From assembly GCA_039923455.1 (NCBI GenBank), contig JBDTCS010000008.1, forward strand, positions 1 to 13,673: a stretch of DNA of 13,673 nucleotides. The letters are read 5' to 3'. The notes beneath the pieces were generated by a model, which saw only the letters and a list, made by a program, of their open reading frames with translations, was not told where the DNA came from and made no database searches. Position numbers and translations under genes: made by a program. Numbering within the stretch: the first letter of the stretch is position 1; every line of letters begins with the position of its first letter. This document shows positions 1 to 7,424 of the stretch, piece by piece. This stretch comes from JBDTCS01 sp039923455 (GTDB lineage: Bacteria; Bacteroidota; Ignavibacteria; Palsa-1295).

Positions 1-659
1 TTACCAATGTTGTGGCCGGCTATCGCAACGGTCATCCGGATGTGATTTGCGGACTCACCCTCAGTGTCGAGAAAGGAGAGTTCGTCGCGGTCGAAGCAGC
101 GACTGGTGCAGGCAAGAGCACACTTATGCGCCTGCTAACAGGTGAGGTGAATCCATCCAGCGGAGAGATCGTGGTTGCAGGTGAGCGGCTAAGTGAACTG
201 AAAAATAGGAACGTCGCAAGGTATCGTCGTTCGATCGGAATGGTCTTTCAAGATTTTAAGCTACTTGAAGATAAGACGGTGGAGGAAAATGTTGCCTTCG
301 CGCTCGAAGTGTTGAGCAAGGTCGGTCGGTACGATATGTCCACGAAAGTAAGCGCAGCCCTGGATCGGGTTGGCTTGGACAGGCAAAAACATTGCTTCCC
401 CAATGAGCTCTCGATGGGTGAGCAGCAACGTGTCGCGATTGCTCGCGCCATCGTACGGGAACCACTGGTACTGTTGGCTGACGAACCAACCGGCCAGCTC
501 GACTCGGGTGCGAGCCAAGGCATTCTGGACGTTCTGAACACCGAGAATCTTCGCGGAATGACGATCCTCGTAACGACCTCTCAACGCGGTCTCATGCCGG
601 AGAATCCACGGATTAAGCGGTTTGCCCTCGAAGCGGGTCAAACGCACAGCTTGGCTTGA
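1..659 (+). CDS. ftsE: FtsE-like cell-division ABC transporter ATPase (5' end outside window)
   Basis: ABC ATPase of the FtsE/LolD type. FtsE pairs with the membrane protein FtsX at the division site and drives activation of peptidoglycan hydrolases. The frame is open to the window edge: the codons before the GTG at 12 read TNV, matching the N-terminal 'NV..Y.NG' stretch of FtsE, so the true start lies upstream. Visible motifs are a Walker A ATGAGKST (Lys at 114-116), the FtsE-typical Q-loop VFQDFKLL, a signature LSMGEQQR and a Walker B LLADEPTG. Oddities: the first Walker A glycine is alanine, the second residue of the LSGGE signature is Met (414-416), and the H-loop histidine after LVTT is Ser (579-581). 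No ftsX follows; ribH comes next. FtsE is favoured over LolD because of the FQDFKLL motif, but the exact subfamily is not certain. Confidence 0.8.
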   Translation, partial: TNVVAGYRNGHPDVICGLTLSVEKGEFVAVEAATGAGKSTLMRLLTGEVNPSSGEIVVAGERLSELKNRNVARYRRSIGMVFQDFKLLEDKTVEENVAFALEVLSKVGRYDMSTKVSAALDRVGLDRQKHCFPNELSMGEQQRVAIARAIVREPLVLLADEPTGQLDSGASQGILDVLNTENLRGMTILVTTSQRGLMPENPRIKRFALEAGQTHSLA

Positions 660-798
660 TTCCCGAATAGCCAAATATCCATTGATTTTTACCCCATTAT
701 CCTCCTCCGATTCAGGAATAGAGGACGTCTCCGCTCTGTTAAATTTCCACTTCGAATTGCGAATGGCGACTAACTATTAGAATCAAAACACCCACAGA

Positions 799-1308
799 AT
801 GGGAGCATATATCAAGGGGACGCTAGACGGCGCAGGTTTGCGCATCGGAATTGTGGTCAGCAGGTGGAACCGTGAGATCACTGACGGGCTCTATCATGGT
901 GCGAGACGTGCATTGATCGTCGCGGGCGTTTCGGAAGAGAATATTCTTACACTCGAAGTTCCGGGCGCTTTTGAGATGTCGGTTGCGCTCGAACATCTCG
1001 CAAGTTCGGATGAGCTCGATGCGCTTGTTGCACTCGGATGTGTGATCAAAGGGGAGACCGCGCACTTCGAACATATTTCGCACGCCGCCATGGAAGGCAT
1101 TCGCGAGGTGAGCACTCGGCATCAGATACCGATCTCTTGCGGATTGCTGACTACCTATGATATTGACCAAGCACGCGAACGCTCCGGTCCTGATGAAGAA
1201 AATAAGGGCAGCGAAGCGGCACTCGCAGCAGTGGAGATGGCGACGCTCTTCGAAAATCTTGAATCAAGTTTGGATTGGGATACACTATCAGTTGGTCTCT
1301 CGGATTGA
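799..1308 (+). CDS. ribH: 6,7-dimethyl-8-ribityllumazine synthase
   Basis: Catalyses the penultimate step of riboflavin synthesis, condensing 5-amino-6-ribitylaminouracil with 3,4-dihydroxy-2-butanone 4-phosphate. It normally forms cytoplasmic pentamers or 60-mer capsids. All family landmarks are present in order: RIGIVVSRWN (15-24), the phosphate-binding PGAFE (55-59), GCVIKGETAHF (80-90) with the catalytic-site His89, the LLTT segment, and NKGSEAALAAVEMA near the end. The length of 169 is slightly above the usual 150-160 because of a C-terminal tail. Some usually conserved positions differ (PGAFEIP is PGAFEMS; NKGWEAA is NKGSEAA). There is no Shine-Dalgarno before the ATG. The next gene starts 2 bases after its TGA, so the two are probably cotranscribed and translationally coupled. 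Confidence 0.95.
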   Translation: MGAYIKGTLDGAGLRIGIVVSRWNREITDGLYHGARRALIVAGVSEENILTLEVPGAFEMSVALEHLASSDELDALVALGCVIKGETAHFEHISHAAMEGIREVSTRHQIPISCGLLTTYDIDQARERSGPDEENKGSEAALAAVEMATLFENLESSLDWDTLSVGLSD

Positions 1309-1310
1309 AC

Positions 1311-3638
1311 ATGCACCGAATGGAGTTAAGAATTTTCACAGTAACTAAGATCAGCTTGCGTAACATACTTTTAGGTTTTCTCTTATTTACTGTCGCGACA
1401 ACATTGTCGGCGTCGTCATTGCTTGCACAAGATCTACAACCTGGCGAGTGGCGAACTTATACTTCCATGCGGCAAGTCGTCGATGTCGCCACGAATTATG
1501 ACTCCAGTGCCGCATGGGGCGTGACACCGGGCGGTGCAATCCGCATAACGCTCGATGGACATCGTGAAACGATGCGTGCACTTCGCAACACGGATGGGTT
1601 GAGCGACAACAATCTGACGGCTGTTGCGACCGATCCGGATGGCAACGTCTATCTTGGCGGTGCCACTGGAACATTTGATATCTATTCCGAAACCTCCGGA
1701 AAAATTCTGAAGCTTCGAGATATTTTTATCAAAGATGACTTTCCGAGCAAGCGGATCAATGCAATCTCTGTCTTCGGAGACCGCGTCTATCTTGCAGCTT
1801 CATTCGGTATGTCGGTATATAATCGGAGCACGCATCAGTTCGCCGAGACGGTGACGAAGTTCAGTAGCTTACCGGATCAAGATTCGACGAAACAGATTCT
1901 TGAGTTCGGCGGTAACACGTATGTAGTTTTGGCCGACTCGATCGCGACTATCAACTCCTCCAATCTTTCCGGTAATTGGCGGACGATTCCCGGCACAAGT
2001 GGCCTTCTAAATTCGATTGCTGTTTTCCGAGGTACGTTGTATGCGTCATCGAATACCGGTTTGTTCGCGTTAGATGGTACAGGGCAACAGTTTCAACAGG
2101 TTACATCGGTGCCGTCCTTTCAGATCGCGAGGCTTGGTGTTGGTCCGGCACGTGATTCGTTGTTTATGTTTGGGGCCGATGGCAATAGCCTGCTAGTTAC
2201 ACGCGACGTATCAGCATTTTTGAATCAAACGATTCCGACGAGCAACCCCGCGAACCCCGTGCTTGCCTCATCGTTTGCACGAGGGGGGAAGAAGGTATTC
2301 GGTTCGAACGTGAATGGAATGTTGATAGAAGAGAACACGGGTCAGACTACCGACAAGCTTTTTCCGGACGGCCCGATCAGCAATGAAACGAGTGATCTCT
2401 ATTTCTCGTCTTTTGCGAATCGACTCTACACCGCTCACAACACGAGCGGCATTTCGCTGTTCACACCTTCGAGTGGTGGTTGGCTCAATTATCCACCGGG
2501 TGGTGCACTGCCAAATCAGTATTACAAGCATATATTCTTTGACTCTGTTCGTTCCACAACATGGCTCAGCATGCAGGGAGGTGGTTTGCTCTCGGCGCAG
2601 AACTTGGAGACAGGTTCGCCGACGATCAAACACTTCACTGTCGCTGACCAATTTCCGCAAACGCTTGTCAACGATCCTAACTGGATAACGATGGGAGCAG
2701 GCACGCTCGATCGTCAGGGAAATTTTGTCGTAACGAACTGGGCGAACAATGGCCTTGGACTGGGAAGCACTTCCGATGGCAAGACATTCACCTTCCATCA
2801 GATCGAGGGCTGGAGACCGTACGGATCGGTCGTCGAAGATGCCGATGGGAATTTTTGGATCGCTACGGAAGCATCGGGTTCACCCGCGTCCGGTGGTGTG
2901 TTCTTTCTACGACCCGATGGCGTAGTTGGGAATATTCCGGGCAACAGCTCCGTGTTACCAAAAGCGGAGGTCAGTGCAGTGTTGATCGATCAGGACAACG
3001 CGCTTTGGTGCGGTCAGAGTATTGGTGTTCGAATCATTTCGAATATTTATCTTGCGAGTTCTAATTCTAATCCGGCATTCAGTTCGCGCAGCGTTCCACT
3101 GGTGGAGCAACAGATCGTCCATTGCATTGCAACCGATGGCGTGAACAACAAATGGATCGGCACGGAGAATGGTGTGTTTGTAGTCTCGCCGGATGGCTCC
3201 GATTCACTCGCACATTTTTCGACCGCGAATTCACCCCTCGTAGATAATACGGTGGTTAGTATTGCACTCGATACGAAAAAGGGTGAGGCGTATATCGCAA
3301 CTCCCAAAGGCATTTCGCGTGTTAGCACCGTGTTCCGCGAGGGCAAATCGGATTATTCCGGCTTGCACGTCTATCCGAATCCGGTCGTGCAGACTCCTGA
3401 TGTTGTGCCAACGGTCTATGTGACAGGGTTGGTCGGAGCATCTACGGTGAAAATATATTCGTTGAGTGGAAGACTCGTTGCCTCGATAGATGGCTCGCAA
3501 CTTGGTGCTACCGTAACTTGGAACGGTCGTGATGAGACTGGTCGCCAGCTTCCGAGCGGTGTCTATATACTGAGCGCAAGTTCAGCGCAAACGACCGAAG
3601 TCGGTCAGTCGAAATTTGTACTCGTGAGAAAAAATTGA
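1311..3638 (+). CDS. PorZ-like T9SS beta-propeller protein with T9SS sorting domain
   Basis: Secreted protein of 775 residues from the ATG at 1311. That start is chosen because it lies 2 bases after ribH and gives an N-terminal signal peptide; ATG 1320 is an alternative, while the in-frame ATG at 1275 lies inside ribH. Residues 15-40 are a hydrophobic signal segment ending LLAQ. The N-terminal propeller resembles PorZ of Porphyromonas: GEWRTYTS, NTDGLSDNNLTAVATD, then INAISVFGDRVYLAASFG. The second half has several regulator-propeller repeats of the form D..G..WIGT..GV. About residues 690-775 form a type A T9SS C-terminal domain, from VYPNPV through LSGRLV to the LPSGVYIL motif. PorZ is part of the cell-surface attachment complex (with PorU, PorV and PorQ) that processes T9SS cargo. 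Assignment as PorZ itself rather than a generic propeller cargo protein is inference from remembered family patterns. Confidence 0.72.
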   Translation: MHRMELRIFTVTKISLRNILLGFLLFTVATTLSASSLLAQDLQPGEWRTYTSMRQVVDVATNYDSSAAWGVTPGGAIRITLDGHRETMRALRNTDGLSDNNLTAVATDPDGNVYLGGATGTFDIYSETSGKILKLRDIFIKDDFPSKRINAISVFGDRVYLAASFGMSVYNRSTHQFAETVTKFSSLPDQDSTKQILEFGGNTYVVLADSIATINSSNLSGNWRTIPGTSGLLNSIAVFRGTLYASSNTGLFALDGTGQQFQQVTSVPSFQIARLGVGPARDSLFMFGADGNSLLVTRDVSAFLNQTIPTSNPANPVLASSFARGGKKVFGSNVNGMLIEENTGQTTDKLFPDGPISNETSDLYFSSFANRLYTAHNTSGISLFTPSSGGWLNYPPGGALPNQYYKHIFFDSVRSTTWLSMQGGGLLSAQNLETGSPTIKHFTVADQFPQTLVNDPNWITMGAGTLDRQGNFVVTNWANNGLGLGSTSDGKTFTFHQIEGWRPYGSVVEDADGNFWIATEASGSPASGGVFFLRPDGVVGNIPGNSSVLPKAEVSAVLIDQDNALWCGQSIGVRIISNIYLASSNSNPAFSSRSVPLVEQQIVHCIATDGVNNKWIGTENGVFVVSPDGSDSLAHFSTANSPLVDNTVVSIALDTKKGEAYIATPKGISRVSTVFREGKSDYSGLHVYPNPVVQTPDVVPTVYVTGLVGASTVKIYSLSGRLVASIDGSQLGATVTWNGRDETGRQLPSGVYILSASSAQTTEVGQSKFVLVRKN

Positions 3639-3690
3639 GCGCGTGTTAATTAAGTGCGCGTTACGTGTAAAATTTTAAGCAATAGTTTTT

Positions 3691-4029
3691 GTGCCAACTT
3701 ACGAATATCGTTGTGCGAACTGCCACCAGTTGACGGAGGCATTTCAAAAAATGTCGGATGAAGCGTTAACGATCTGTCCTCATTGCAAAAAGCCTACACT
3801 CGAACGGATCGTTACTGGCGGTGCGGGAGTGTTGTACAAAGGCGAAGGCTGGTACGTCACCGACTACTCGCATAAGTCGACCGGTGGAAAAGATACCGGC
3901 GCTGCACCAGCTGCTACTCCTGCAAACTTACCGGCGACTCCATCACCAGCGGCGTCCTCCGGAGAAACAAAATCGGCAGAGCCCGCAGCACCTAAACCCA
4001 AGAGCAAACCTGACGCTGACAAGAAGTGA
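3691..4029 (+). CDS. FmdB-family zinc-ribbon protein
   Basis: Small protein of 112 residues whose N-terminal third is the FmdB/CxxC_CxxC_SSSS zinc ribbon: it begins MPTYEYRC and has paired CxxC knuckles at Cys8/Cys11 and Cys29/Cys32. A GAGVLYKGEGWYVTDY segment follows, typical of this family. The rest (about 63-112) is a disordered Ala/Pro/Ser/Lys-rich tail. FmdB was named as a putative regulator of formamidase, but most homologues have no proven function; zinc or nucleic-acid binding is inference. The start is GTG at 3691, fixed by the conserved MPTYEY N-terminus. It lies 52 bases after the PorZ-like gene and just before a terminator, so it is probably the last gene of the ribH transcript. 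Confidence 0.9.
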   Translation: MPTYEYRCANCHQLTEAFQKMSDEALTICPHCKKPTLERIVTGGAGVLYKGEGWYVTDYSHKSTGGKDTGAAPAATPANLPATPSPAASSGETKSAEPAAPKPKSKPDADKK

Positions 4030-4057
4030 TCTGAAGAATTTAGAATCGTAGCAATAA

Positions 4058-4086
4058 AAAAGGGCGCATCTTTGATGCGCCCTTTT
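4058..4086. terminator. bidirectional rho-independent terminator
   Basis: A perfect 9-bp GC-rich stem (4062-4070 with 4074-4082) with a TTT loop is extended by four A:T pairs, giving a T-tract on both strands. It lies between the converging FmdB-family gene (ends 4029) and the Omp28-like gene (its stop is at 4110-4112 on the minus strand), and should terminate both. Confidence 0.92.
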
Positions 4087-4109
4087 GCAGTCATAAAACT
4101 AGCTTGCGG

Positions 4110-5825
4110 TTACTTCACCACCTCAAATCTTTCTGAAGCGACAAAGCCCTTTTGCGTAGAGACTCGAACGATGTACGAGCCAGCCGGAAGTGACATCGCA
4201 TTCAAACTTGTCTCGACGACTCCATCCGAGTACTCGTGTGGCATCGCCGACTGAACGACTCGGCCAAGTAGATCGTACATCGCGACACTAACCACGCCAG
4301 GCTCGTTCAACATGAATGATACGTGAAGATCGCTTGCTGAGGTAGCTGGGTTCGGATAGATCGTGAGTGCAGATGATTTGGCATTCAGTGTCTGCGCAAC
4401 CCCTTGACTCGTTAGGATCGTGAACAGATCGCTCGTCTGAGCCGGAACATCCGATACGCCAATCGGTATCAAGCGGATCTGTGCTTGCGTTGTTGCTGGT
4501 CCGACGGCAGTCCATGTGTACGCTGTGTCTGTCCCAAAGCTTTGTGATATGGTATCCCACTTACCCGAAAAATCACGTGCATACAAAATCATCACCGAAC
4601 TGAAACCTTGCTTCGTCCATACGATCTTCACCGGTTGCCCAATTGGAATAGAATCTTTTGCAGTCGGCTTGAGTATCGTAAGGGAATGCGCAGACTTCGC
4701 GATCGTAAAATTACCCTTCTCAATGGCGACCGCTGTTCCGGAGCCACCAACTTCACTAAGCTTGATCTTACCTTGTGTCGTCGCAGAATCCGGAACGGTC
4801 CAGTTATAGCTGAGCGAGCTCGTCAATGCCACAGGGCGCCAGTTAGCGCCGTTATCAATCGAGTAGGCAACTTGCACGAAGTTGATATTGGATTTTGAAA
4901 TCACGATCGTCACTGTAGTACCTGGGACGAACGTATGTCCGTCGAGTGCAGAATCCTGAACGATCAAAGAGTGTGGAGGAGTCTGAAGCGTATCGAAATC
5001 CTTCTTCAGCAAAGCAGTGGTTGTCACATGATAGTCGTCGGCGTTCGTGCTCTCTTCGATAAATGCTACGAGTTTCATATCGGCATACTTGAAGCGCACA
5101 TCGTTTCGAATTATCTGCGTATATAGCATTCGAACTGTCGTGCCTGCCGGTTTGCCAGTCAGTCCTACTATGGAATCACCAAATGTAATATAGCGAACAA
5201 CATTGTTATGTTTGTTTGGGCCGCTTCCACTGCATTGCACGTTTGTAATATTATCCTGAAGAATCGCATAACGAATCTTTGCAGTCGACGTAATCGCTGA
5301 CTTCGACGTGACATCAAGCACCACCTGTAATGTTCGTGTAGTCTTGTCAAGCGTAGCACTCACAAGATTGAAATCTACGGAACGTGCGATATGCGATTGC
5401 GCGTCGATCTGCGGATCCCATTCGGAGGAAGTCGGCGAGAGACGAGGAAGCGAACCTGAGGAATAGATCGTCCGATTGACTGCGCTCACAAAGATCGGCG
5501 ATGTGCCGTTAACTTTCGAGAGATAGAACATCGTTTGATTCGAACCGAACGCATTCTGCGCCATCGTATCACCGATATTCGCAATATGATGATTCAAGTG
5601 AATAACCTCACTGCCCTTGCTCGAGAGTGTGGACTTGAAATCTGCATCGAACGCGTTTGGCTGCGGGCAGAGATCGAAGCTGTTCGTGAACGTCTCGAAC
5701 AGTACGCCATATACCGGAGCCTGTGCCCGCGAACTGCCCGCAGAAAGGAGAACGAGCAACAAGAGTGGCAGAAAATACTTCGAAAGCACGGCACGTGACC
5801 GGCCGTTTTGCTGAAAACTTAGCAT
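4110..5825 (-). CDS. Omp28-like protein with Ig-like repeats and T9SS sorting domain
   Basis: Secreted 571-residue protein. The ATG at 5825 is chosen because AGGAGA sits 8 bases upstream and a clean signal peptide follows (LLLLVLLSAG, cleavage near AQA at 34-36); the frame is open further upstream to 5912 but runs into a terminator hairpin. Residues 37-120 match the Omp28 pattern: VLFETFT, a cysteine before proline (C53), HLNHH (76-80) and a G.SP..VSAVNR stretch. Two related Ig-like/Kre9-type repeats follow, about 285-375 and 380-470, each with a conserved 'TW.VP..ATTQ..I.L' type motif. A type A T9SS C-terminal domain closes the protein (YPNPA at 490, LLGRVV, LPAGSYIVRV). It is likely exported by T9SS and attached to or released from the surface. 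The first Cys of the usual CxxC in Omp28 is missing. Function unknown beyond the fold. Confidence 0.82.
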   Translation of the reverse strand: MLSFQQNGRSRAVLSKYFLPLLLLVLLSAGSSRAQAPVYGVLFETFTNSFDLCPQPNAFDADFKSTLSSKGSEVIHLNHHIANIGDTMAQNAFGSNQTMFYLSKVNGTSPIFVSAVNRTIYSSGSLPRLSPTSSEWDPQIDAQSHIARSVDFNLVSATLDKTTRTLQVVLDVTSKSAITSTAKIRYAILQDNITNVQCSGSGPNKHNNVVRYITFGDSIVGLTGKPAGTTVRMLYTQIIRNDVRFKYADMKLVAFIEESTNADDYHVTTTALLKKDFDTLQTPPHSLIVQDSALDGHTFVPGTTVTIVISKSNINFVQVAYSIDNGANWRPVALTSSLSYNWTVPDSATTQGKIKLSEVGGSGTAVAIEKGNFTIAKSAHSLTILKPTAKDSIPIGQPVKIVWTKQGFSSVMILYARDFSGKWDTISQSFGTDTAYTWTAVGPATTQAQIRLIPIGVSDVPAQTSDLFTILTSQGVAQTLNAKSSALTIYPNPATSASDLHVSFMLNEPGVVSVAMYDLLGRVVQSAMPHEYSDGVVETSLNAMSLPAGSYIVRVSTQKGFVASERFEVVK

Positions 5826-5833
5826 CGTGGGTG

Positions 5834-5839
5834 TCTCCT
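5834..5839 (-). promoter_or_regulatory. Shine-Dalgarno of the Omp28-like gene
   Basis: AGGAGA on the minus strand, 8 bases before the ATG at 5825. It decides the start of this gene. It is notable because none of the other gene starts inspected in the window has a clear Shine-Dalgarno. Confidence 0.75.
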
Positions 5840-5856
5840 GAAATGTTAACAATCTA

Positions 5857-5864
5857 TCAAATAT
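5857..5864 (-). promoter_or_regulatory. candidate Bacteroidota-type -7 box (TATATTTG)
   Basis: Matches TAnnTTTG, the -7 consensus known from Bacteroidota sigma-ABfr promoters. It would place the transcription start around 5850, leaving a leader of about 25 bases that contains the Shine-Dalgarno of the Omp28-like gene. No well-spaced TTTG -33 box is evident, so this is tentative. Confidence 0.4.
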
Positions 5865-5873
5865 AGCCAAATG

Positions 5874-5909
5874 AAAAGGGTGAAGAGCGCATCGGCGTTC
5901 TCCACCCTT
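5874..5909 (-). terminator. terminator hairpin after the 70-residue gene
   Basis: A 15-bp stem (5876-5890 with 5895-5909; one A-C mismatch, one G-T wobble) with a 4-base loop. On the minus strand it is followed by a short T-tract. It sits between the small gene ending at 5949 and the Omp28-like gene, separating their transcripts. Confidence 0.8.
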
Positions 5910-5948
5910 CAAAACTGATCGTTCGGCAGAGGCTCCGCCGACACGCGG

Positions 5949-6161
5949 TTAGTTCTTCTGGAAGCCGTTCAGCGGCTTGCCGCTCGGGTATTCGAGACCG
6001 AGCTCTGCGTAGAGATCGGCAAGATTGCGCGAATTGTAGTCCTTGCGAGTGATCTGTTTTCCTGTGCGAGAGAGTTTGTTCAACTCCTTCACTTTGTCCT
6101 CCTGAACGCGCTCAAAGCCGTTGGCCATCGCTTGTTCCATTTTCTCCTTGAGTGTATCCAT
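5949..6161 (-). CDS. small conserved-looking hypothetical protein (70 aa)
   Basis: I do not recognise this protein. It is 70 residues, soluble and highly charged, with a predicted helical N-terminal half (MDTLKEKMEQAMANGFERVQ) and an RKDYNSRNLADLYAELGL segment in the second half. There is no signal peptide, no cysteine and no membrane segment. It is taken as a real gene because the composition is protein-like, no competing long frame covers it, and a strong terminator hairpin follows its TAA within about 40 bases. There is no Shine-Dalgarno before the ATG. It could be a small nucleic-acid- or protein-binding factor, but nothing in the sequence proves that. Confidence 0.6.
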   Translation of the reverse strand: MDTLKEKMEQAMANGFERVQEDKVKELNKLSRTGKQITRKDYNSRNLADLYAELGLEYPSGKPLNGFQKN

Positions 6162-6289
6162 CGTTGCTTCGCTTCATTAAGTGCTTCAAACCAACACGAA
6201 AGGCGGTTTCCACATAGGCAAATTCCGCGCTTTCGATTAACTTTGTGTAAAAACGAATGGGGGGAGTGATAGGTTTCGAATGCGTGATT

Positions 6290-6353
6290 TGAGGGGTCGG
6301 GGCCCCTCACCCAATCTCTCCTCCTCCACGGCGGACTTTCAGCGCTGGGAGAG
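6290..6353. repeat. intergenic palindromic repeat, CCCCTCTCC/GGAGAG type
   Basis: Two consecutive hairpins: TGAGGGG (6290-6296) pairs with CCCCTCA (6303-6309), and CTCTCC (6316-6321) pairs with GGAGAG (6348-6353) around a GC-rich interior containing the palindrome AGCGCT. The layout resembles, from memory, the widespread dispersed 'CCCTCACCC...CTCTCC...GGGAGAGGGG' intergenic repeats of many bacteria. Only one copy is in the window. Confidence 0.6.
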
Positions 6354-6432
6354 GGGATTTTATTAAGAAGTGGTTTTGACTCTTCAAGTCAAATGTAGTT
6401 TGTATGGAGCTCTTGAATTCAAAACTCAAATC

Positions 6433-6512
6433 CTACCCCGCGCTTACGCACCGGGCTACAATTATGCCGCTCCTCCGGAGCTGAGTATGAGTGTTTTTTT
6501 TGAGCCCCACTC
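6433..6512. repeat. second intergenic hairpin element
   Basis: Contains a C-rich/G-rich arm pair around CGCTTACGC (about 6436-6454), a perfect GCTCC-TCC-GGAGC hairpin (6469-6481), and GAGTG (6489-6493) pairing with CACTC (6508-6512) around a T8 run. It resembles dispersed non-coding hairpin repeats; copy number cannot be judged from this window. Confidence 0.45.
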
Positions 6513-6582
6513 CTAGAGATTGGAGCGATTGGACTCGATCGAATTAACGTTGAATTCTCATACCGAGCAAACTAGGCTTGGT

Positions 6583-7407
6583 CTATAGGATTCCCTTGAT
6601 CACTTTTCGCAGTTGTTTGTTGACGGAGTCGATGTCGTGGGGTTCGGTTTCGATGACTGCGAAACCGAATTCGTCGGACATCTTGTGGAATTCCGAGAGG
6701 AGTCTGCGTTGATAGTTTACAAAGCTATCGTAGATATCTCGTCCAAGCCTCATATCCATTCCGGACTCCCAGTAGTCGAGCAACTCTTGGTTAGCGCCTT
6801 GCGATTCTAACTCCCATGCGTCCGGATCCGAACGCATTACACGCGGCACGAGGGAGTCAATTGTGGTGTCAAGATAAATCACAATATCGGGCAGCAGTGC
6901 AAAACCAAAAACTCCATGCACCCAATTTCTATCGGCTCCGCGGACGATAGCACGTGCGAACGCCGTGTACATATATCGATCGGCAAGTACGATGAAGCCT
7001 GCTTTGAGGGCAGGGATGATCTGGTTCTCGAGTCTATCCGCAAAATCCGCCGCATAGAGCAGCGTGAACGTGTTCACATTCAGATTGTGCCCTGCCTTAG
7101 CCGCTTCGATTGCGGCGCCGAGCAGCGGTGAACGCGTGAGGCCGGTCGTCATGACGGCGTGGCCATCGAGTTCGAGCCACTCGTGCAACGCGTTCATGTG
7201 CGTCGTACGACCAACGCCATCGGTGCCTTCGATCACGATGAGCTTGCCGATAAGATCCTGCGCATCAATATATGGCAGACCTTCTCCAAAAAAAAGTTTT
7301 TCCTGACGACGTGTCGCTCTGCGTTTCGGTTTGGTCGGAGCAGCGTGGTCCTCACCATTAGTCGGTGGTGCAGTGAAACTTGGAAGTGGTGCTAAAGTAT
7401 CTGACAT
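6583..7407 (-). CDS. thymidylate-kinase-like protein with altered P-loop
   Basis: P-loop nucleoside-monophosphate kinase fold of the Tmk type, 274 residues against about 210 for a standard Tmk. A Pro/Arg-rich leader of about 54 residues precedes the kinase domain. The P-loop reads EGTDGVGRTT (60-69), so the invariant Walker A lysine is Arg67 (+ strand 7207-7209). The DRY motif (143-145) in IVLADRYMYTAFAR is kept, as is FADR (122-125). The usual TREPGGT dTMP-binding segment is absent. It is a clear paralogue of the gene at 7496-8284, sharing LKAGxIVLADRY, TAFAR, VRG and the GMDxxL...DI..SF block. It may be a weak kinase, a regulatory pseudokinase or a heterodimer partner; that is inference. 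Confidence 0.8.
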   Translation of the reverse strand: MSDTLAPLPSFTAPPTNGEDHAAPTKPKRRATRRQEKLFFGEGLPYIDAQDLIGKLIVIEGTDGVGRTTHMNALHEWLELDGHAVMTTGLTRSPLLGAAIEAAKAGHNLNVNTFTLLYAADFADRLENQIIPALKAGFIVLADRYMYTAFARAIVRGADRNWVHGVFGFALLPDIVIYLDTTIDSLVPRVMRSDPDAWELESQGANQELLDYWESGMDMRLGRDIYDSFVNYQRRLLSEFHKMSDEFGFAVIETEPHDIDSVNKQLRKVIKGIL

Positions 7408-7424
7408 TTTGCGTAGAGATCAAT

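Larger units (their letters stand above)
6162..6582. other. gene-free stretch with palindromic repeats
   Basis: 421 bases without a convincing gene. It holds two kinds of repeat-like palindromic element (6290-6353 and 6433-6512), a short inverted repeat TTGACT/AGTCAA near 6374-6390, and a T8 run at 6494-6501. Overlapping short frames here lack protein-like composition. Confidence 0.7.

Noticed and set aside
2268..2798. 176-codon minus-strand open frame
   Set aside because: Antisense to the PorZ-like gene, with no recognisable motif and an Arg-rich shadow composition.
3640..3664. GCGCG...GCGCG inverted repeat after the PorZ-like gene
   Set aside because: The stem is only about 4 bp with a long loop and no T-tract, too weak to call a terminator.
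3670..3697. Sigma-54 promoter-like TTGGCAC...TTGC on the minus strand
   Set aside because: GG and GC are 13 bases apart instead of the required 10, and it points into the PorZ-like gene.
5826..5912. Upstream extension of the Omp28-like gene to 5912
   Set aside because: The extension crosses the terminator hairpin and would bury the signal peptide; ATG 5825 has a good Shine-Dalgarno.
6089..6310. 73-codon minus-strand frame entering the repeat region
   Set aside because: It overlaps the better 70-residue gene in another frame and runs through the palindromic repeat; composition is not protein-like.
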